A DNA stretch of 64,000 nucleotides from an uncultured Roseobacter sp. (GCF_947499265.1 NZ_CANMNK010000012.1:1-64000), one strand, 5' to 3'; numbered from the stretch's first letter, positions 47,549 through 56,525 are shown. Translations and numbers: made by a program. Notes: a model not told the origin generated them from the sequence alone.

Positions 47549-48919
47549 GTGGGGCGGAAATCATTGCAATCGGGTAAGGCGACGCTGGCCGCGGCGATCG
47601 TGATCGTCCCTGTCGCGCTCCCCCTGGTGGGGGCCGGTGGGCTGTTGCGGGCCGAGGAAGGGATCAGTGCCTCCTTCACCATCTCGGAACGCCTGGAAAA
47701 CGTTCAGCGTCAGGGGTTTAGCAACAACGAGAACGAAGGGTTCCGCTCCGTCACGCGTCTGGGCTTTGGCCTGCTGTCGGAAAACCAGAACCAGGCCCTG
47801 TCGTTCAATACCGGGACCGACTTTGTCTACAACTTCAGCCGGTCCGAGACCGAGTTTGAAGACCCCGATCTGAACCTGAATTACGACCTGCAGACCCGCA
47901 ATGCCGGGCTGAGCTTTGATGCCTCCTACGTACGCCGGGATGTCGAGGATTCGGTCTTTTTCGACGATCTGAGCAATGAATTCATCATCTCCGACGATGG
48001 CCGGCGGGAAATCTTCTCGTTGCGCAGCGCACTCAGCCTGAACCGGCAAGGGCCCGTCACCTTCGATCTGAACCACTTCTTTTCGGATTCCCGTTTTACC
48101 GGCACCACCGATCCCGATCTGCGCGACAGCACCACAAACGGGCTGACCGCCAGCAGTTCGTTCCGGCTGTCGCCTGTGGCCAGCCTCAATGCCACCGCCC
48201 GCTGGCGCGAGCAGGATCAGGACGGGGTCGGCGCCAATGACCGCACCCGCACCTCCTTCGATGTGGGCGGCACCTACGACATATCGGCGGTCACCACCCT
48301 CTCTGCCGGGATTTCCTATTTCAATAACGAATCCACCACCCGGACGGACAACAGCGGCCCCGGCTACCGCTTCGGCCTCTCCCATGACCGGCCCAACGGC
48401 ACCTATGATTTCGACATTTCCAGCCGCGAGACGATCAACGGCAATGAAGTCGATGCCCGCGCCAACCGCAGCTACGACCTGCCCCGCGGCACCGCCTCCA
48501 TCGGCTTCGGCCTGGCCAAGGTCGAAGGCTTCTCCATTGAGCCCCTGATCAGCGCCGGTCTCAACCTGGACATCAACAATGTCAGCCGGATCAGCCTCGA
48601 TCTGTCACAGGCCTCCACCGTCGACAATGACGACAATGAAACCATCCGGACCCGGCTCTCTGTCAGCTACTCGCGCGAGCTCAACGAAATCTCTAGCATG
48701 AGCGCCAGCTTCCGCTTTGCCGATGAGAACGTGCTGGCCGATAATGACGAAGATACAACCTCCCTGCGCGCCAGCCTCAGCTATCGCCGGGCCGTGGGCG
48801 ATGACTGGAGCCTGGTATCGGGCTATGAGTATTCCACGAACCAGCGGAACGATCGGGAAGACCGGAACTCGAACACCCTCTTTGTCAGCTTGGAAAAAGC
48901 CTTCAGTTTCAGACCTTGA
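47549..48919 (+). CDS. Outer-membrane beta-barrel protein of the EPS locus
   Basis: A 456-residue protein. After a hydrophobic N-terminal segment (about 12-30) the sequence is dominated by alternating polar/hydrophobic strands rich in Ser, Asn, Asp and Arg, typical of outer-membrane barrels, and it ends in LFVSLEKAFSFRP with an aromatic near the C-terminus. Comparable barrels occur in PEP-CTERM/exosortase polysaccharide loci next to the export protein. Start is GTG with AGGAA eight bases upstream, 11 bases after the export protein stop. It may be the channel through which polymer leaves. Confidence 0.8.
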   Translation: MGRKSLQSGKATLAAAIVIVPVALPLVGAGGLLRAEEGISASFTISERLENVQRQGFSNNENEGFRSVTRLGFGLLSENQNQALSFNTGTDFVYNFSRSETEFEDPDLNLNYDLQTRNAGLSFDASYVRRDVEDSVFFDDLSNEFIISDDGRREIFSLRSALSLNRQGPVTFDLNHFFSDSRFTGTTDPDLRDSTTNGLTASSSFRLSPVASLNATARWREQDQDGVGANDRTRTSFDVGGTYDISAVTTLSAGISYFNNESTTRTDNSGPGYRFGLSHDRPNGTYDFDISSRETINGNEVDARANRSYDLPRGTASIGFGLAKVEGFSIEPLISAGLNLDINNVSRISLDLSQASTVDNDDNETIRTRLSVSYSRELNEISSMSASFRFADENVLADNDEDTTSLRASLSYRRAVGDDWSLVSGYEYSTNQRNDREDRNSNTLFVSLEKAFSFRP

Positions 48920-48995
48920 TCCCTATATGTGACCAAGGCCTGGCGCTCAAAGGACCCCCCTGCGCGGCGGAGGCAGGCAGAGCGAGCCCAACCCG

Positions 48996-49682
48996 ATGAC
49001 GACCCCCCAGCCGCCCCTCCCCTCTCCCCTCGCCACCGCCCTGCGGCAGCAATGGGCGATTGTGGTGGTGATCGTGATCTGCACCCTGATCGAGACCACG
49101 CTGAGCCTGGGCGACATTGGCCTGCTGCCCGTGGGGCGCGTGCGCCAGACGGTCTATGAATTCTTCGGCTTCTGGCCCGGGCTCCTGGGGCGCTGGACCC
49201 CGAACTACCCGCTGCAGCCCTATACGATGTTTGTCACCTACTCCTTTTTGCACAGCGGGCCGGTGCACCTCGCGGTCAATATGCTCACCCTCTACAGCCT
49301 GGGGCGCGTGGTGCTGGACCGGGTCGGCACCTTTGGCTTCGTCTTTCTCTATACCGCTGCGGTGCTGGGCGGCGCGCTGGGGTTCGGGCTGCTGGCCAAG
49401 ACCACCAGCCCGATGGTGGGCGCCTCGGGCGGGCTCTTCGGGCTGGCGGGCGGCGTTCTGGCCTGGAATTACGTGGACCGGTTCAGCGCGGCGCGGCGGC
49501 TCTGGCCCGTCGGGCGCGCGGTCACCGGGCTGCTGGCGCTGAACCTGATCCTGTGGTGGCTGATGGATGGTTTGCTGGCCTGGCAGACCCATCTGGGCGG
49601 GTTTCTGGCCGGTTGGGTGGCCGCCCTGCTGGTCGATCCCCGCAGCATTGTGGCGGAAAATCAGGGCGATTCCCCCGACTGA
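48996..49682 (+). CDS. Rhomboid family intramembrane serine protease
   Basis: A 228-residue membrane protein with six or so helices. The GxSG motif is VGASGGLFG with catalytic Ser144, and the catalytic His199 is in QTHLGGFLAGW. HLAVNMLTLY (91-100) matches the HxxxN element of helix 2. Rhomboids cleave membrane-spanning segments. Here it sits at the end of the EPS export operon and 1.3 kb before a large surface protein; its substrate may be one of the plasmid's anchored surface proteins, but this is inference. The start is the first ATG and has no strong ribosome site. Confidence 0.9.
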   Translation: MTTPQPPLPSPLATALRQQWAIVVVIVICTLIETTLSLGDIGLLPVGRVRQTVYEFFGFWPGLLGRWTPNYPLQPYTMFVTYSFLHSGPVHLAVNMLTLYSLGRVVLDRVGTFGFVFLYTAAVLGGALGFGLLAKTTSPMVGASGGLFGLAGGVLAWNYVDRFSAARRLWPVGRAVTGLLALNLILWWLMDGLLAWQTHLGGFLAGWVAALLVDPRSIVAENQGDSPD

Positions 49683-50251
49683 TTGTTGCCGGATGCGCGC
49701 CCTATTGCCCAGATCGGGCCTCACTGGCCGCATCCTGCAGACCATCTTTATGCCATAATGCGGGCTTGCCGGGGTTTTTTGCCCATCACACAGTCGTGAA
49801 ACCCAATGCGGGAACCACCCGCAAGTGGCAAAAATAAAAATAGTTAACGCCTTAAACCATTATGGTTTCCGAACCCGAAACGATCGGTGCCATGATGTTT
49901 GCATGCTTTACCCAACGTCACGCCCCAAATGTTAATTTTCCTACCCCGGCGTCATCGGTGGAATCCTGCCTACTTATGAGTGAATTCCCGCCCCTCAGAG
50001 CCAGCTATGGTTGGATTTGAGGGGTTCTACCGATAGGCAATTTGAAAAAGCCAACGACAAGCATGAATTGGAAACAGGTCTTCAACCACATTCCTGCCAT
50101 AAAATGAGCAGCCTTCAACCACAGCGTTTTCCACAATGCACCATAAAGCACGGTCATGGACCGTTAACCTATCGTTAATGTTACGGACGGAAGCAAACAA
50201 TGACTTCAATTTTTACCGGTGCAATGGCCTACTGCGGCCATGAGAGAGTTA
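49683..50251. other. Upstream region of the beta-helix protein gene
   Basis: A 569-base gap, AT-rich around 49.83-50.2 kb (AAAAATAAAAATAG; GTTAACCTATCGTTAATG). It is the likely promoter region of the large surface protein. No gene, repeat array or structural RNA could be supported. Confidence 0.5.
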
Positions 50252-53200
50252 ATGAGTCAGAGTTTATCATCTCAGCGAAAACCACGGTCCTTTCGGGGGA
50301 CCATTAGAATGCTGGGCCTGTTGTTTGGGCTGCTCGGCAGCCTGTCGTTTGCCGGCATGGCCGGTGCCTCCAAGGATGCAGACGGAGAAGAGGTTCTCTC
50401 TGCTGACGCATCCCCAAACCCCGACGCGTCCCCCGCCCCTAAATCGGTACCAAACCCCGACGCCCTGGCCGCACCCGTCAATCCGGACGCGCCGGATCCT
50501 GATGCCGTTGCGGCCCCCGCGACGCCGGACACACCCGATCCCGACGCTGTCGCGGCCCCGGCAAATCCGGACGCGCCGGACCCGGTCGATGACGATGTCG
50601 TCGTTGTGGATCCGCCCGTACCGGCCCCCACACCGGTTGCAGCCCCCGCCCCCTCCCCTGATGATGTCGTTCCCACCCCGACACCCACCCCGACGCCCAC
50701 GCCGACACCGGTTCAGACGCCCGGAACGCCGAATTCCGATGTCACCATCAGCACCGCGCTGTCTGACGATTTCACGGCCACGGTCATGCAGGGCCGTGTG
50801 GCAACGCTGGAACTGCCCGATGATGATGTCGCCTCGGTGCGGATGATCTCGGGCCCCGAGTACGGCAATGTCACGGTCAACCCCGACAATACCCTGGCCG
50901 TGGTCCTGACCGGCACCAAGAGCACCGATGATCTGTCGTTCGAGTTTGAGATCACCCATGACGATGGCAGCACCAGCGCCCATACCGCCAATCTGGACGT
51001 GACAGAGGGCCTGCAAAAGGCGGGCTGGGGTCTGGGCGATTTCTACATGCTGGAGACCGACGAAGACGACAACATCGTCGTGGAGCACGGTGAGAACCAC
51101 CGCAAGGTCTATGTTTCCGGCGACGACGATGCCCTGACCCTTGCCGATATCGCCGCCCTTGAAGGCAAGGACGTTAGCAAGATCAACCAGAACTTCTTCC
51201 GCCACAACACCGAATACGGCGCCACCGAAGACATGGCGCTGGCCGAGGATGCGGCGGACCTTGCCTGGCGGGCCAACAGCGGCTGGAGCACGAAGAATTC
51301 GATAAAAGATCCGACATCCAACTGGCTGCTCTTTGAAAAAGGGTATGAATACAACGACATACGGATCATGACAGAGGGCGAATCCGAGCTGAACCCGACC
51401 TATATCGGCAGCTACGGCGAAGGCGACCGGCCCATCATCTACGACCGGTTGAGCTCCACCAAGGAAGGTGTGGATCACATCGTCATCCAGGGCCTCGACA
51501 TCCGCGGTGGTGCGGCCATGCTCGTGGGCCAGGACGTGCTCTTTGATGACCTGCATTTCTCGGAAACCGAGGTCAACATCCAGGGCATCGACGGCTTCAC
51601 CATGCGCAACTCGCAGATCATCGATGTGTGGAACGAAGACCCCCGCAAGGGCGACACTTGGTCGCCGCATGCGGACCGTGAAAGCGGCATCTACATGGCC
51701 CGCGTCGATGGCGCGCTCTTCGAGAACAACTTCTTTGACCACAACGGCTGGGAAGACGGCTACGACTACAATCTGGACGGGGATGCGCCGCAGCCGCCCA
51801 GCATGTTCAGCCACAATGTCTATTTCGCCTCTGCCAACCGCGATGTCACCTTCCGCGACAACATCGTCATGCGCGGCGCGGCAACGGGTGTGCAGATGCG
51901 CCCCGGCGGGGTCATCGAGGACAATGTGTTCCTTGACAACAACAGCGGCATCCTGCTGGCCGGTGGCGGCTATTCGGATGCGGGGAACTACTCGCTCTTC
52001 ACCGACAACCTGATCACCTCCGGCGCGCATAAGACGACCTCCGAAGGCACCGGGGCCCGGACCCAGGGGGTGGTCAACAAGACCCAGCTGACAACGCTGA
52101 TGGACAACATCGTGACCCATCTGGCGGATCCCAACGACCCCAACGGGCTGGACGGCAAGGGGCTCACCCAGAACCCGCTGCACCATCATGACAGCAAGGT
52201 GTTCTACGACGATACCATTGTCTACAACTGGGCGGGCAAGACAGATCATGCGCAGCGCTTCGAGCAGAACAATTCCAACATCGATGGGCTGAACACCGAT
52301 ATTCTGGATGAAACCACCATTCAGAACTTCACTGCCAACCTTTTGGGCAAGGACACGGCCACCATCGGCGATCTGGCGGATTACCTGCGCGGGCAAGCCG
52401 ATGGCAGCCTGGATGATGTGGTCGATGCCGACCTGATTATCCAGTTCTTCCAGACCGGGTTCGGCCTGCAGACCGCCCTGCGCTCGGAGGCCGAAACCCT
52501 GCGGTTCATCCCCGATGAGCTGGGCGATGGCGTGCGCTGGGACAACCGGCTCAACTGGTCCACCGAGGACCTGCCCGGCACCCAGGACGGCGACAGCGTC
52601 GATCTGGCGGGCAACTGGGTCTATTACGGCGGCACCAACCGGATCGAGGATCTCGACTTCGGCGAGGGCGGCAAGCTCTTTGTCACCCATGGCTACCTTG
52701 AGATCGAAGGCGATCTGCGGGTGGGCGACGCCGGTGCGGATCTCAACATCGACCGTGCGGGCCAGTTCTGGACCGACGGCTATACAGATCAGGACCTGCT
52801 GAGCATCAATGCGGATGGCGGTCGCTTTGCCAATACCGGCCTCTTTACCGGCAATACCGAGCTGACAGTGACGGATAACGCCCAGGTCATTCTGGCCAGC
52901 GATGGTGCGGATTTCGTTCTGAACGACGACAGCCGCATCGAGATCGTCGGCGGCGACACCAAGGTCGGCTTTGACGGTGCGGAAAACGGCACCGGGGTGC
53001 TGCTGATGGCGGATGACGCCACGCTGAGCTTCACCGCCGAAGACGGCGAGATTGGCCAGATCCGCGAGTTCTACAGCGGTCATTTCTCGGACGGCAAAGG
53101 CATCCAGTCCGGGATCAACCTCGGGGATGCGACGCTTGATCTGGATGTCACGCATCTTGCGGGCGGCACGGAATCCACTTTGATCAGCGTGGATGAACTC

Positions 53201-53467
53201 ATCGGGGCCTTTGGGGACATCAACATCACCGGACTTGGTGCCAAGCAGGATGCGAGCATCATCGTGGATTATGAAACCGATCAGGTTCTGCTCAACCTTG
53301 GCGAGGCCGGGGTCGGATCAGGATCGCAGCGCGTCTACACCAAGGGCGATGCCAATGATGCGCAGGCCAATGACGATCTCTGGGATGCCCTGACAAACGG
53401 GCATGGCATCTACCCCGAGGATCTGCCGGCGGATATTCCGGATGATCCGGATATGATCGACGTCTGA
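50252..53467 (+). CDS. Large secreted right-handed beta-helix protein with Pro/Asp-rich linker
   Basis: About 1071 residues. A long N-region with a signal-like hydrophobic stretch (MLGLLFGLLGSLSFAGMAGAS) precedes a 120-residue linker of Pro-Asp-Ala units and a (Pro-Thr)n tract. The core (about 290-620) has repeating IxGxDIRGG, FxxNxFDHNG and IxDNVFLDNNSGI patterns of a parallel beta-helix, as in polysaccharide lyases, epimerases and surface adhesins. The C-terminal half is Asp/Gly-rich with strand repeats and ends in a dockerin-like NDAQANDDLWD...PDDPDMIDV tail. No VPLPA-CTERM signal is present. Likely binds or modifies the plasmid-encoded polysaccharide; no catalytic site could be assigned. 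The ATG at 50252 is preferred over GTG 50219. Confidence 0.8.
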   Translation: MSQSLSSQRKPRSFRGTIRMLGLLFGLLGSLSFAGMAGASKDADGEEVLSADASPNPDASPAPKSVPNPDALAAPVNPDAPDPDAVAAPATPDTPDPDAVAAPANPDAPDPVDDDVVVVDPPVPAPTPVAAPAPSPDDVVPTPTPTPTPTPTPVQTPGTPNSDVTISTALSDDFTATVMQGRVATLELPDDDVASVRMISGPEYGNVTVNPDNTLAVVLTGTKSTDDLSFEFEITHDDGSTSAHTANLDVTEGLQKAGWGLGDFYMLETDEDDNIVVEHGENHRKVYVSGDDDALTLADIAALEGKDVSKINQNFFRHNTEYGATEDMALAEDAADLAWRANSGWSTKNSIKDPTSNWLLFEKGYEYNDIRIMTEGESELNPTYIGSYGEGDRPIIYDRLSSTKEGVDHIVIQGLDIRGGAAMLVGQDVLFDDLHFSETEVNIQGIDGFTMRNSQIIDVWNEDPRKGDTWSPHADRESGIYMARVDGALFENNFFDHNGWEDGYDYNLDGDAPQPPSMFSHNVYFASANRDVTFRDNIVMRGAATGVQMRPGGVIEDNVFLDNNSGILLAGGGYSDAGNYSLFTDNLITSGAHKTTSEGTGARTQGVVNKTQLTTLMDNIVTHLADPNDPNGLDGKGLTQNPLHHHDSKVFYDDTIVYNWAGKTDHAQRFEQNNSNIDGLNTDILDETTIQNFTANLLGKDTATIGDLADYLRGQADGSLDDVVDADLIIQFFQTGFGLQTALRSEAETLRFIPDELGDGVRWDNRLNWSTEDLPGTQDGDSVDLAGNWVYYGGTNRIEDLDFGEGGKLFVTHGYLEIEGDLRVGDAGADLNIDRAGQFWTDGYTDQDLLSINADGGRFANTGLFTGNTELTVTDNAQVILASDGADFVLNDDSRIEIVGGDTKVGFDGAENGTGVLLMADDATLSFTAEDGEIGQIREFYSGHFSDGKGIQSGINLGDATLDLDVTHLAGGTESTLISVDELIGAFGDINITGLGAKQDASIIVDYETDQVLLNLGEAGVGSGSQRVYTKGDANDAQANDDLWDALTNGHGIYPEDLPADIPDDPDMIDV
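50483..50590 (+). repeat. 42-bp tandem repeats encoding Pro/Asp/Ala linker units
   Basis: Two full 42-bp units (50483-50524, 50525-50566) and a partial third encode PDAPDPDAVAAPAT, PDTPDPDAVAAPAN and PDAPDP. They lie in the extended linker of the beta-helix protein. Confidence 0.8.
50676..50715 (+). repeat. Hexanucleotide (Pro-Thr)n repeat in the beta-helix gene
   Basis: Near-perfect CCNACN-type hexamers encode TPTPTPTPTP. Such a tract can change length by slippage without shifting frame. Confidence 0.7.
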
Positions 53468-53472
53468 TCTCT

Positions 53473-53486
53473 TTTCGCACGCGAAA
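53473..53486. repeat. Candidate parS palindrome, copy 1
   Basis: TTTCGC-AC-GCGAAA, a 14-base inverted repeat five bases after the beta-helix gene stop. A copy in the opposite orientation (central GT) lies at 53619-53632 next to the parB stop. Palindromic centromere sites next to parAB are usual in roseobacter plasmids. Confidence 0.65.
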
Positions 53487-53555
53487 GGTTTTCCGCTAAA
53501 CGCCTGATAACGCGCGATATATTGCGCCTCACAGCGGAAACCGCAGACCTGAATA

Positions 53556-53589
53556 AAAAACGCCCCTCCATTTCGAGAGGGGCGTTTTT
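53556..53589. terminator. Bidirectional rho-independent terminator
   Basis: AAAAACGCCCCTC (53556-53568) pairs perfectly with GAGGGGCGTTTTT (53577-53589) around an eight-base loop. The T tract on both strands allows termination of the beta-helix gene (plus) and parB (minus). Confidence 0.92.
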
Positions 53590-53618
53590 CTTTGTTATCA
53601 GCATGTTGGCCGATTTCT

Positions 53619-53632
53619 TTTCGCGTGCGAAA
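53619..53632. repeat. Candidate parS palindrome, copy 2
   Basis: TTTCGC-GT-GCGAAA, reverse complement of copy 1, ending two bases from the parB stop codon. The pair flanks the terminator symmetrically. Confidence 0.65.
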
Positions 53633-53634
53633 CC

Positions 53635-54639
53635 TCAGCGCTGCGCCAGCCAGGCCTCCAGATCGCGGCGCAGGTCCTCCGTGACCCCCTGCCCCGTGAG
53701 CACCAGCCGCCCTTTGCGCGCCTCCAACTGGACGCCGGGCACCACCTCCGGCGTGGCGGATCTGGCCGGGGTCTTGCGCAGCGCCCGCTCCAGCGCCGCA
53801 CGCTCGGCCTCGGCACTCTCCGGAGGGGTCTTGCGCAGTGCCCCCTTCAGACGCGCTGCAAAGCCGCTCTCCGCCTCTGTGGCGGCCACCAGCGCCAGCC
53901 CCAGTCGTTCCGGGATCGCCGTGGGGAACCGCAGCACATCGCCAAGCGCCTCATGCAGCCGCACGAAAGAGCCGATCTTGGAGCGTTTGGCCGGGGCAGC
54001 ATTGGCAAAAAGTGTCTGGATCGCGCGGGCGGGCGTCGGGTAAACCCCCAGCCGCACCGCCTCGCAGGCCAGATGCGCGCGCTCGTAGAAGGACAGGTTG
54101 GTGCGGATCTCGTTTTCCTCGACCATCGCCACATAACCGTCGGACACCGTGTCGATGGGTTTGATCAGCGCCTCGATGATTGCAAAGCGCGGATCATTGG
54201 TCTCCTCCAGCAACGCCCGCAGCGCATGCAGCCGCCGCCAGCCCGAGATCAGCCCGTAGGACCCCTGCCCCAGCTCCACCACCTCAATCGGCGTCTGTTG
54301 GCCACGGGCCGCGAGGCTGGCCTTCAGGCTCGCCATCTCCTGCGGGTCGCTGACCATGCGGTCGCGCACCATGTGGCGTTCGGAAATCGCCTCCAGCGGC
54401 AGCGATTGCACCAGACGGCCCTGCGTGCGGGCTTCGCGCATCTCATCGGCCAGCGCATCGAGTGCGGATTGCGCCGCGGCATCGCCAGCCACCTGGGCAA
54501 TGGGCGCGCGCGACACCGGCTTGGGGGCGACGCCCATGGGGTAGCTGGGAAAAGCTGATTTGGTCTCTAATGCGGGCGTAACAGTCTCTGTGGGGGCTGT
54601 CAGACCGGGCGCGGGGGTCAGTCTTTTGCGTTTGGCCAT
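53635..54639 (-). CDS. parB: ParB-family plasmid partition protein
   Basis: A 334-residue DNA-binding protein. The ParB/Srx-like nuclease-fold region carries YGLISGWRRLHALRAL (about 128-143) and EENEIRTNLSFYERA (around 175-189). A helix-turn-helix region follows (KIGSFVRLHEALGDVLRFP), with a C-terminal dimerisation part. It binds centromere sites and is moved by ParA to segregate the plasmid. AAAGGA six bases before ATG supports the start. Encoded 76 bases after parA. Two palindromes immediately downstream are its likely sites. Confidence 0.92.
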   Translation of the reverse strand: MAKRKRLTPAPGLTAPTETVTPALETKSAFPSYPMGVAPKPVSRAPIAQVAGDAAAQSALDALADEMREARTQGRLVQSLPLEAISERHMVRDRMVSDPQEMASLKASLAARGQQTPIEVVELGQGSYGLISGWRRLHALRALLEETNDPRFAIIEALIKPIDTVSDGYVAMVEENEIRTNLSFYERAHLACEAVRLGVYPTPARAIQTLFANAAPAKRSKIGSFVRLHEALGDVLRFPTAIPERLGLALVAATEAESGFAARLKGALRKTPPESAEAERAALERALRKTPARSATPEVVPGVQLEARKGRLVLTGQGVTEDLRRDLEAWLAQR

Positions 54640-54715
54640 GGGGTGTCCTTTGCGAGTGCAGCGGCCGGTATCGCCGCCATCGGGTCAGAATTTTGCAAAC
54701 GAGGCGCGCGCACCA

Positions 54716-56098
54716 TCATTCCGCCGCCTGTGCTGCGGCCTGTTCATCACGCCGCCAGATGCCCAGCAGCAGCGTCTTGAAGGCGGCATAGGTCTCATCG
54801 AAGGTCGCGCGCCCCCGCACGTAGGTCTCCCGGTTGAAATCGCGGTAGTCGGCCTCGTAGATGCCATTCACGCTTTCGCCCGCCTGTCCGATCAGCGCGG
54901 TGAAATCCTGCCGGTAAGGCGAGATGGTCCGCCCGAGATAAGCCTGGATGAGACCGGCCATTTCGGCCTGCTGCGCGCCGTCATAGCGGGTGATGACCGC
55001 GCGCACCGCATCCCACTCAAAGGCCATCTCTGGCCGCCCCAGGGCGCGTGCAGCGGTGTTTTCGCTGCTCTCGATCGACTGGAAGGTGGAATGCAGCATG
55101 TCAAAGAACCGCCCGGTGCTGTCGAACTCCAGAAACGATGCGCCCAGAGGCACCAGCAGGATGTCCGCCGCCGAGAGCCCGTTGATCGTGAGGTACCCCA
55201 GGGCAGGGGGCGTATCGAGGAACACCAGATCGTAATCATCCAGCACCCCGTCGGCGGCCAGAATGTCCCCCAGGGCGTCCCAGAGCTTCCAGCCGCGGCT
55301 CTGCATGCGCCAAACGGGGATCTGGAACTCCGACCAATAAAGATTGAGCTGCGCGCCAATGAGATCGATGTTGGGCCAGTGGGTATTCTGGATCACATCC
55401 GCGGTTTTCACCCCCATCGCCTCCGAGAGCGTGTCATCAAGGGGCAGGGGGGCCTCACCGCGGTCGAGACGGCGCTGATTGTCCGCCTGCAGGGTCTGCC
55501 CGTAATGCCGCGCCAGCAGCGGAAAGACGGTGGCCCATTCATCGGCCACCTGCCCGCCAAAGATCGAGGTCATCGAGCCCTGGCTGTCCAGATCCACCAT
55601 CAGCACCCGGTAGCCATCCAGCGCCGCTGACATCGCCAGATGCGCGCAAGTCGAGGTCTTGCCGACCCCGCCCTTGAAATTCGCCACCGCCACGATTTTC
55701 GCAGGCTGCCCCTTGGGGCGGTAGGGGATATAGTCCTTGGCCTTGGAGCCTTCCGCCCCGAAATGTGCGCGCAGCCGCAGCACCTCTTCGAGCGTGAACC
55801 ATTTCGCCCCGCCCTCAGTCTCGGAGCGGCCCTGCGGCAGATCGGGGTTCTGACGCAGCACCCGGCGGAAATGGGCGGGGGCCACGGGGATCAGATATTT
55901 GGTGATCTCCCAGGTTGAAAACCGCCGCAGCTGCTTGCGCCCGGTATCGTCCATGCCGCGCCCGGCGAGATCGGAGCGCCCCTGCTGACAGGCCTGCGCG
56001 ATCTGGGCAAACCCACTGGTATCGGTGGGGGCATCCAGCTGCGCAAAAGCCGCATCCGGAGAGATGTTGAAATAAGGGGGCGGGAGATCACTGCTCAT
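54716..56098 (-). CDS. parA: ParA-family partition ATPase
   Basis: A 460-residue protein, longer than chromosomal ParA because of an N-terminal DNA-binding extension. A winged/MerR-like helix (STWEITKYLIPVAPAHFRRVLR, 61-82, then GGAKWFTLEEVLRLRAHF) should allow operator binding. The Walker A' motif is KGGVGKTS (142-149), and DLDSQGSMT and FLDTPPALGYLT complete the ATPase. It drives segregation with ParB. GAGG six bases before ATG marks the start. It is divergent from repA; repeated CATGAAAG elements at 56.11-56.15 kb may be its autoregulatory operator. Confidence 0.94.
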   Translation of the reverse strand: MSSDLPPPYFNISPDAAFAQLDAPTDTSGFAQIAQACQQGRSDLAGRGMDDTGRKQLRRFSTWEITKYLIPVAPAHFRRVLRQNPDLPQGRSETEGGAKWFTLEEVLRLRAHFGAEGSKAKDYIPYRPKGQPAKIVAVANFKGGVGKTSTCAHLAMSAALDGYRVLMVDLDSQGSMTSIFGGQVADEWATVFPLLARHYGQTLQADNQRRLDRGEAPLPLDDTLSEAMGVKTADVIQNTHWPNIDLIGAQLNLYWSEFQIPVWRMQSRGWKLWDALGDILAADGVLDDYDLVFLDTPPALGYLTINGLSAADILLVPLGASFLEFDSTGRFFDMLHSTFQSIESSENTAARALGRPEMAFEWDAVRAVITRYDGAQQAEMAGLIQAYLGRTISPYRQDFTALIGQAGESVNGIYEADYRDFNRETYVRGRATFDETYAAFKTLLLGIWRRDEQAAAQAAE

Positions 56099-56109
56099 GA
56101 GATGCCTCG

Positions 56110-56145
56110 CATATGTTATATGTTTTCATGAAAGTACCATGAAAG
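56110..56145. promoter_or_regulatory. Candidate parAB operator: inverted and direct repeats
   Basis: CATATGTTATATG (56110-56122) is an interrupted palindrome. TTTCATGAAA (56124-56133) is a perfect 10-bp palindrome. CATGAAAG occurs twice (56127-56134 and 56138-56145), eleven bases apart. They lie 12-47 bases upstream of parA, where ParA with its N-terminal helix-turn-helix could bind. Confidence 0.5.
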
Positions 56146-56344
56146 CTGTCACATGCAAAGGAAATCGATACACCCTTCTTCTTTTCTCAGTAAAAACAAG
56201 GGCTCTGCAGGGCGGATCAGCTATTTTGACAGGATCCTTTGATCTTTTTTTGTTATGTATGGGTTATTTAAGAGTTACGGGACAAGCCTTGTCTTTGCTG
56301 GGCCATAAAAACAACGGGGTTGCGCGGGTTTTTGCAAAGGGGGG

Positions 56345-56406
56345 TGACTCTGATCCCCCGATAAAGTGACTCCGATCCATCGTTCAGATGACTCCGATCC
56401 CCCGAT
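56345..56406 (+). repeat. Three iterons with a 22-bp period
   Basis: TGACTCTGATCCCCCGAT (56345), TGACTCCGATCCATCGTT (56367) and TGACTCCGATCCCCCGAT (56389) start exactly 22 bases apart, about two helical turns. This is the pattern expected of RepA binding sites. Confidence 0.85.
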
Positions 56407-56427
56407 GCCCGCTCTGGACGCAGCGCC

Positions 56428-56436
56428 TGTGGATAA
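56428..56436 (-). promoter_or_regulatory. DnaA box
   Basis: TGTGGATAA, the exact complement of consensus TTATCCACA, lies 22 bases after the last iteron. It indicates that host DnaA joins RepA at the origin. Confidence 0.8.
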
Positions 56437-56525
56437 CTAGGGTGGGTGTCAATGAAACGACGAATCCCGAAAATGGGATCGCGGGGCGCAAAACGCGCCA
56501 TTGAGCAGAAGAGCAGGACAGTCGG

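Larger units (their letters stand above)
56099..56525. other. Replication origin region
   Basis: This 427-base gap between divergent parA and repA contains an AT-rich tract (about 56.15-56.27 kb), three 22-bp-spaced iterons (56345-56406) and a consensus DnaA box (56428-56436). Together they define a typical iteron origin controlled by RepA. Confidence 0.8.

Noticed and set aside
50455-50715. CRISPR-like repeat array
   Set aside because: The repeats are contiguous, in frame and encode a Pro/Asp linker; no spacers.
50267-53155. 962-residue minus-strand frame
   Set aside because: Antisense shadow of the GC-rich beta-helix gene; no ribosome site or recognisable domain.
50252-53467. VPLPA/PEP-CTERM signal on the beta-helix protein
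   Set aside because: The C-terminus is acidic (DDPDMIDV) with no hydrophobic helix or basic tail.
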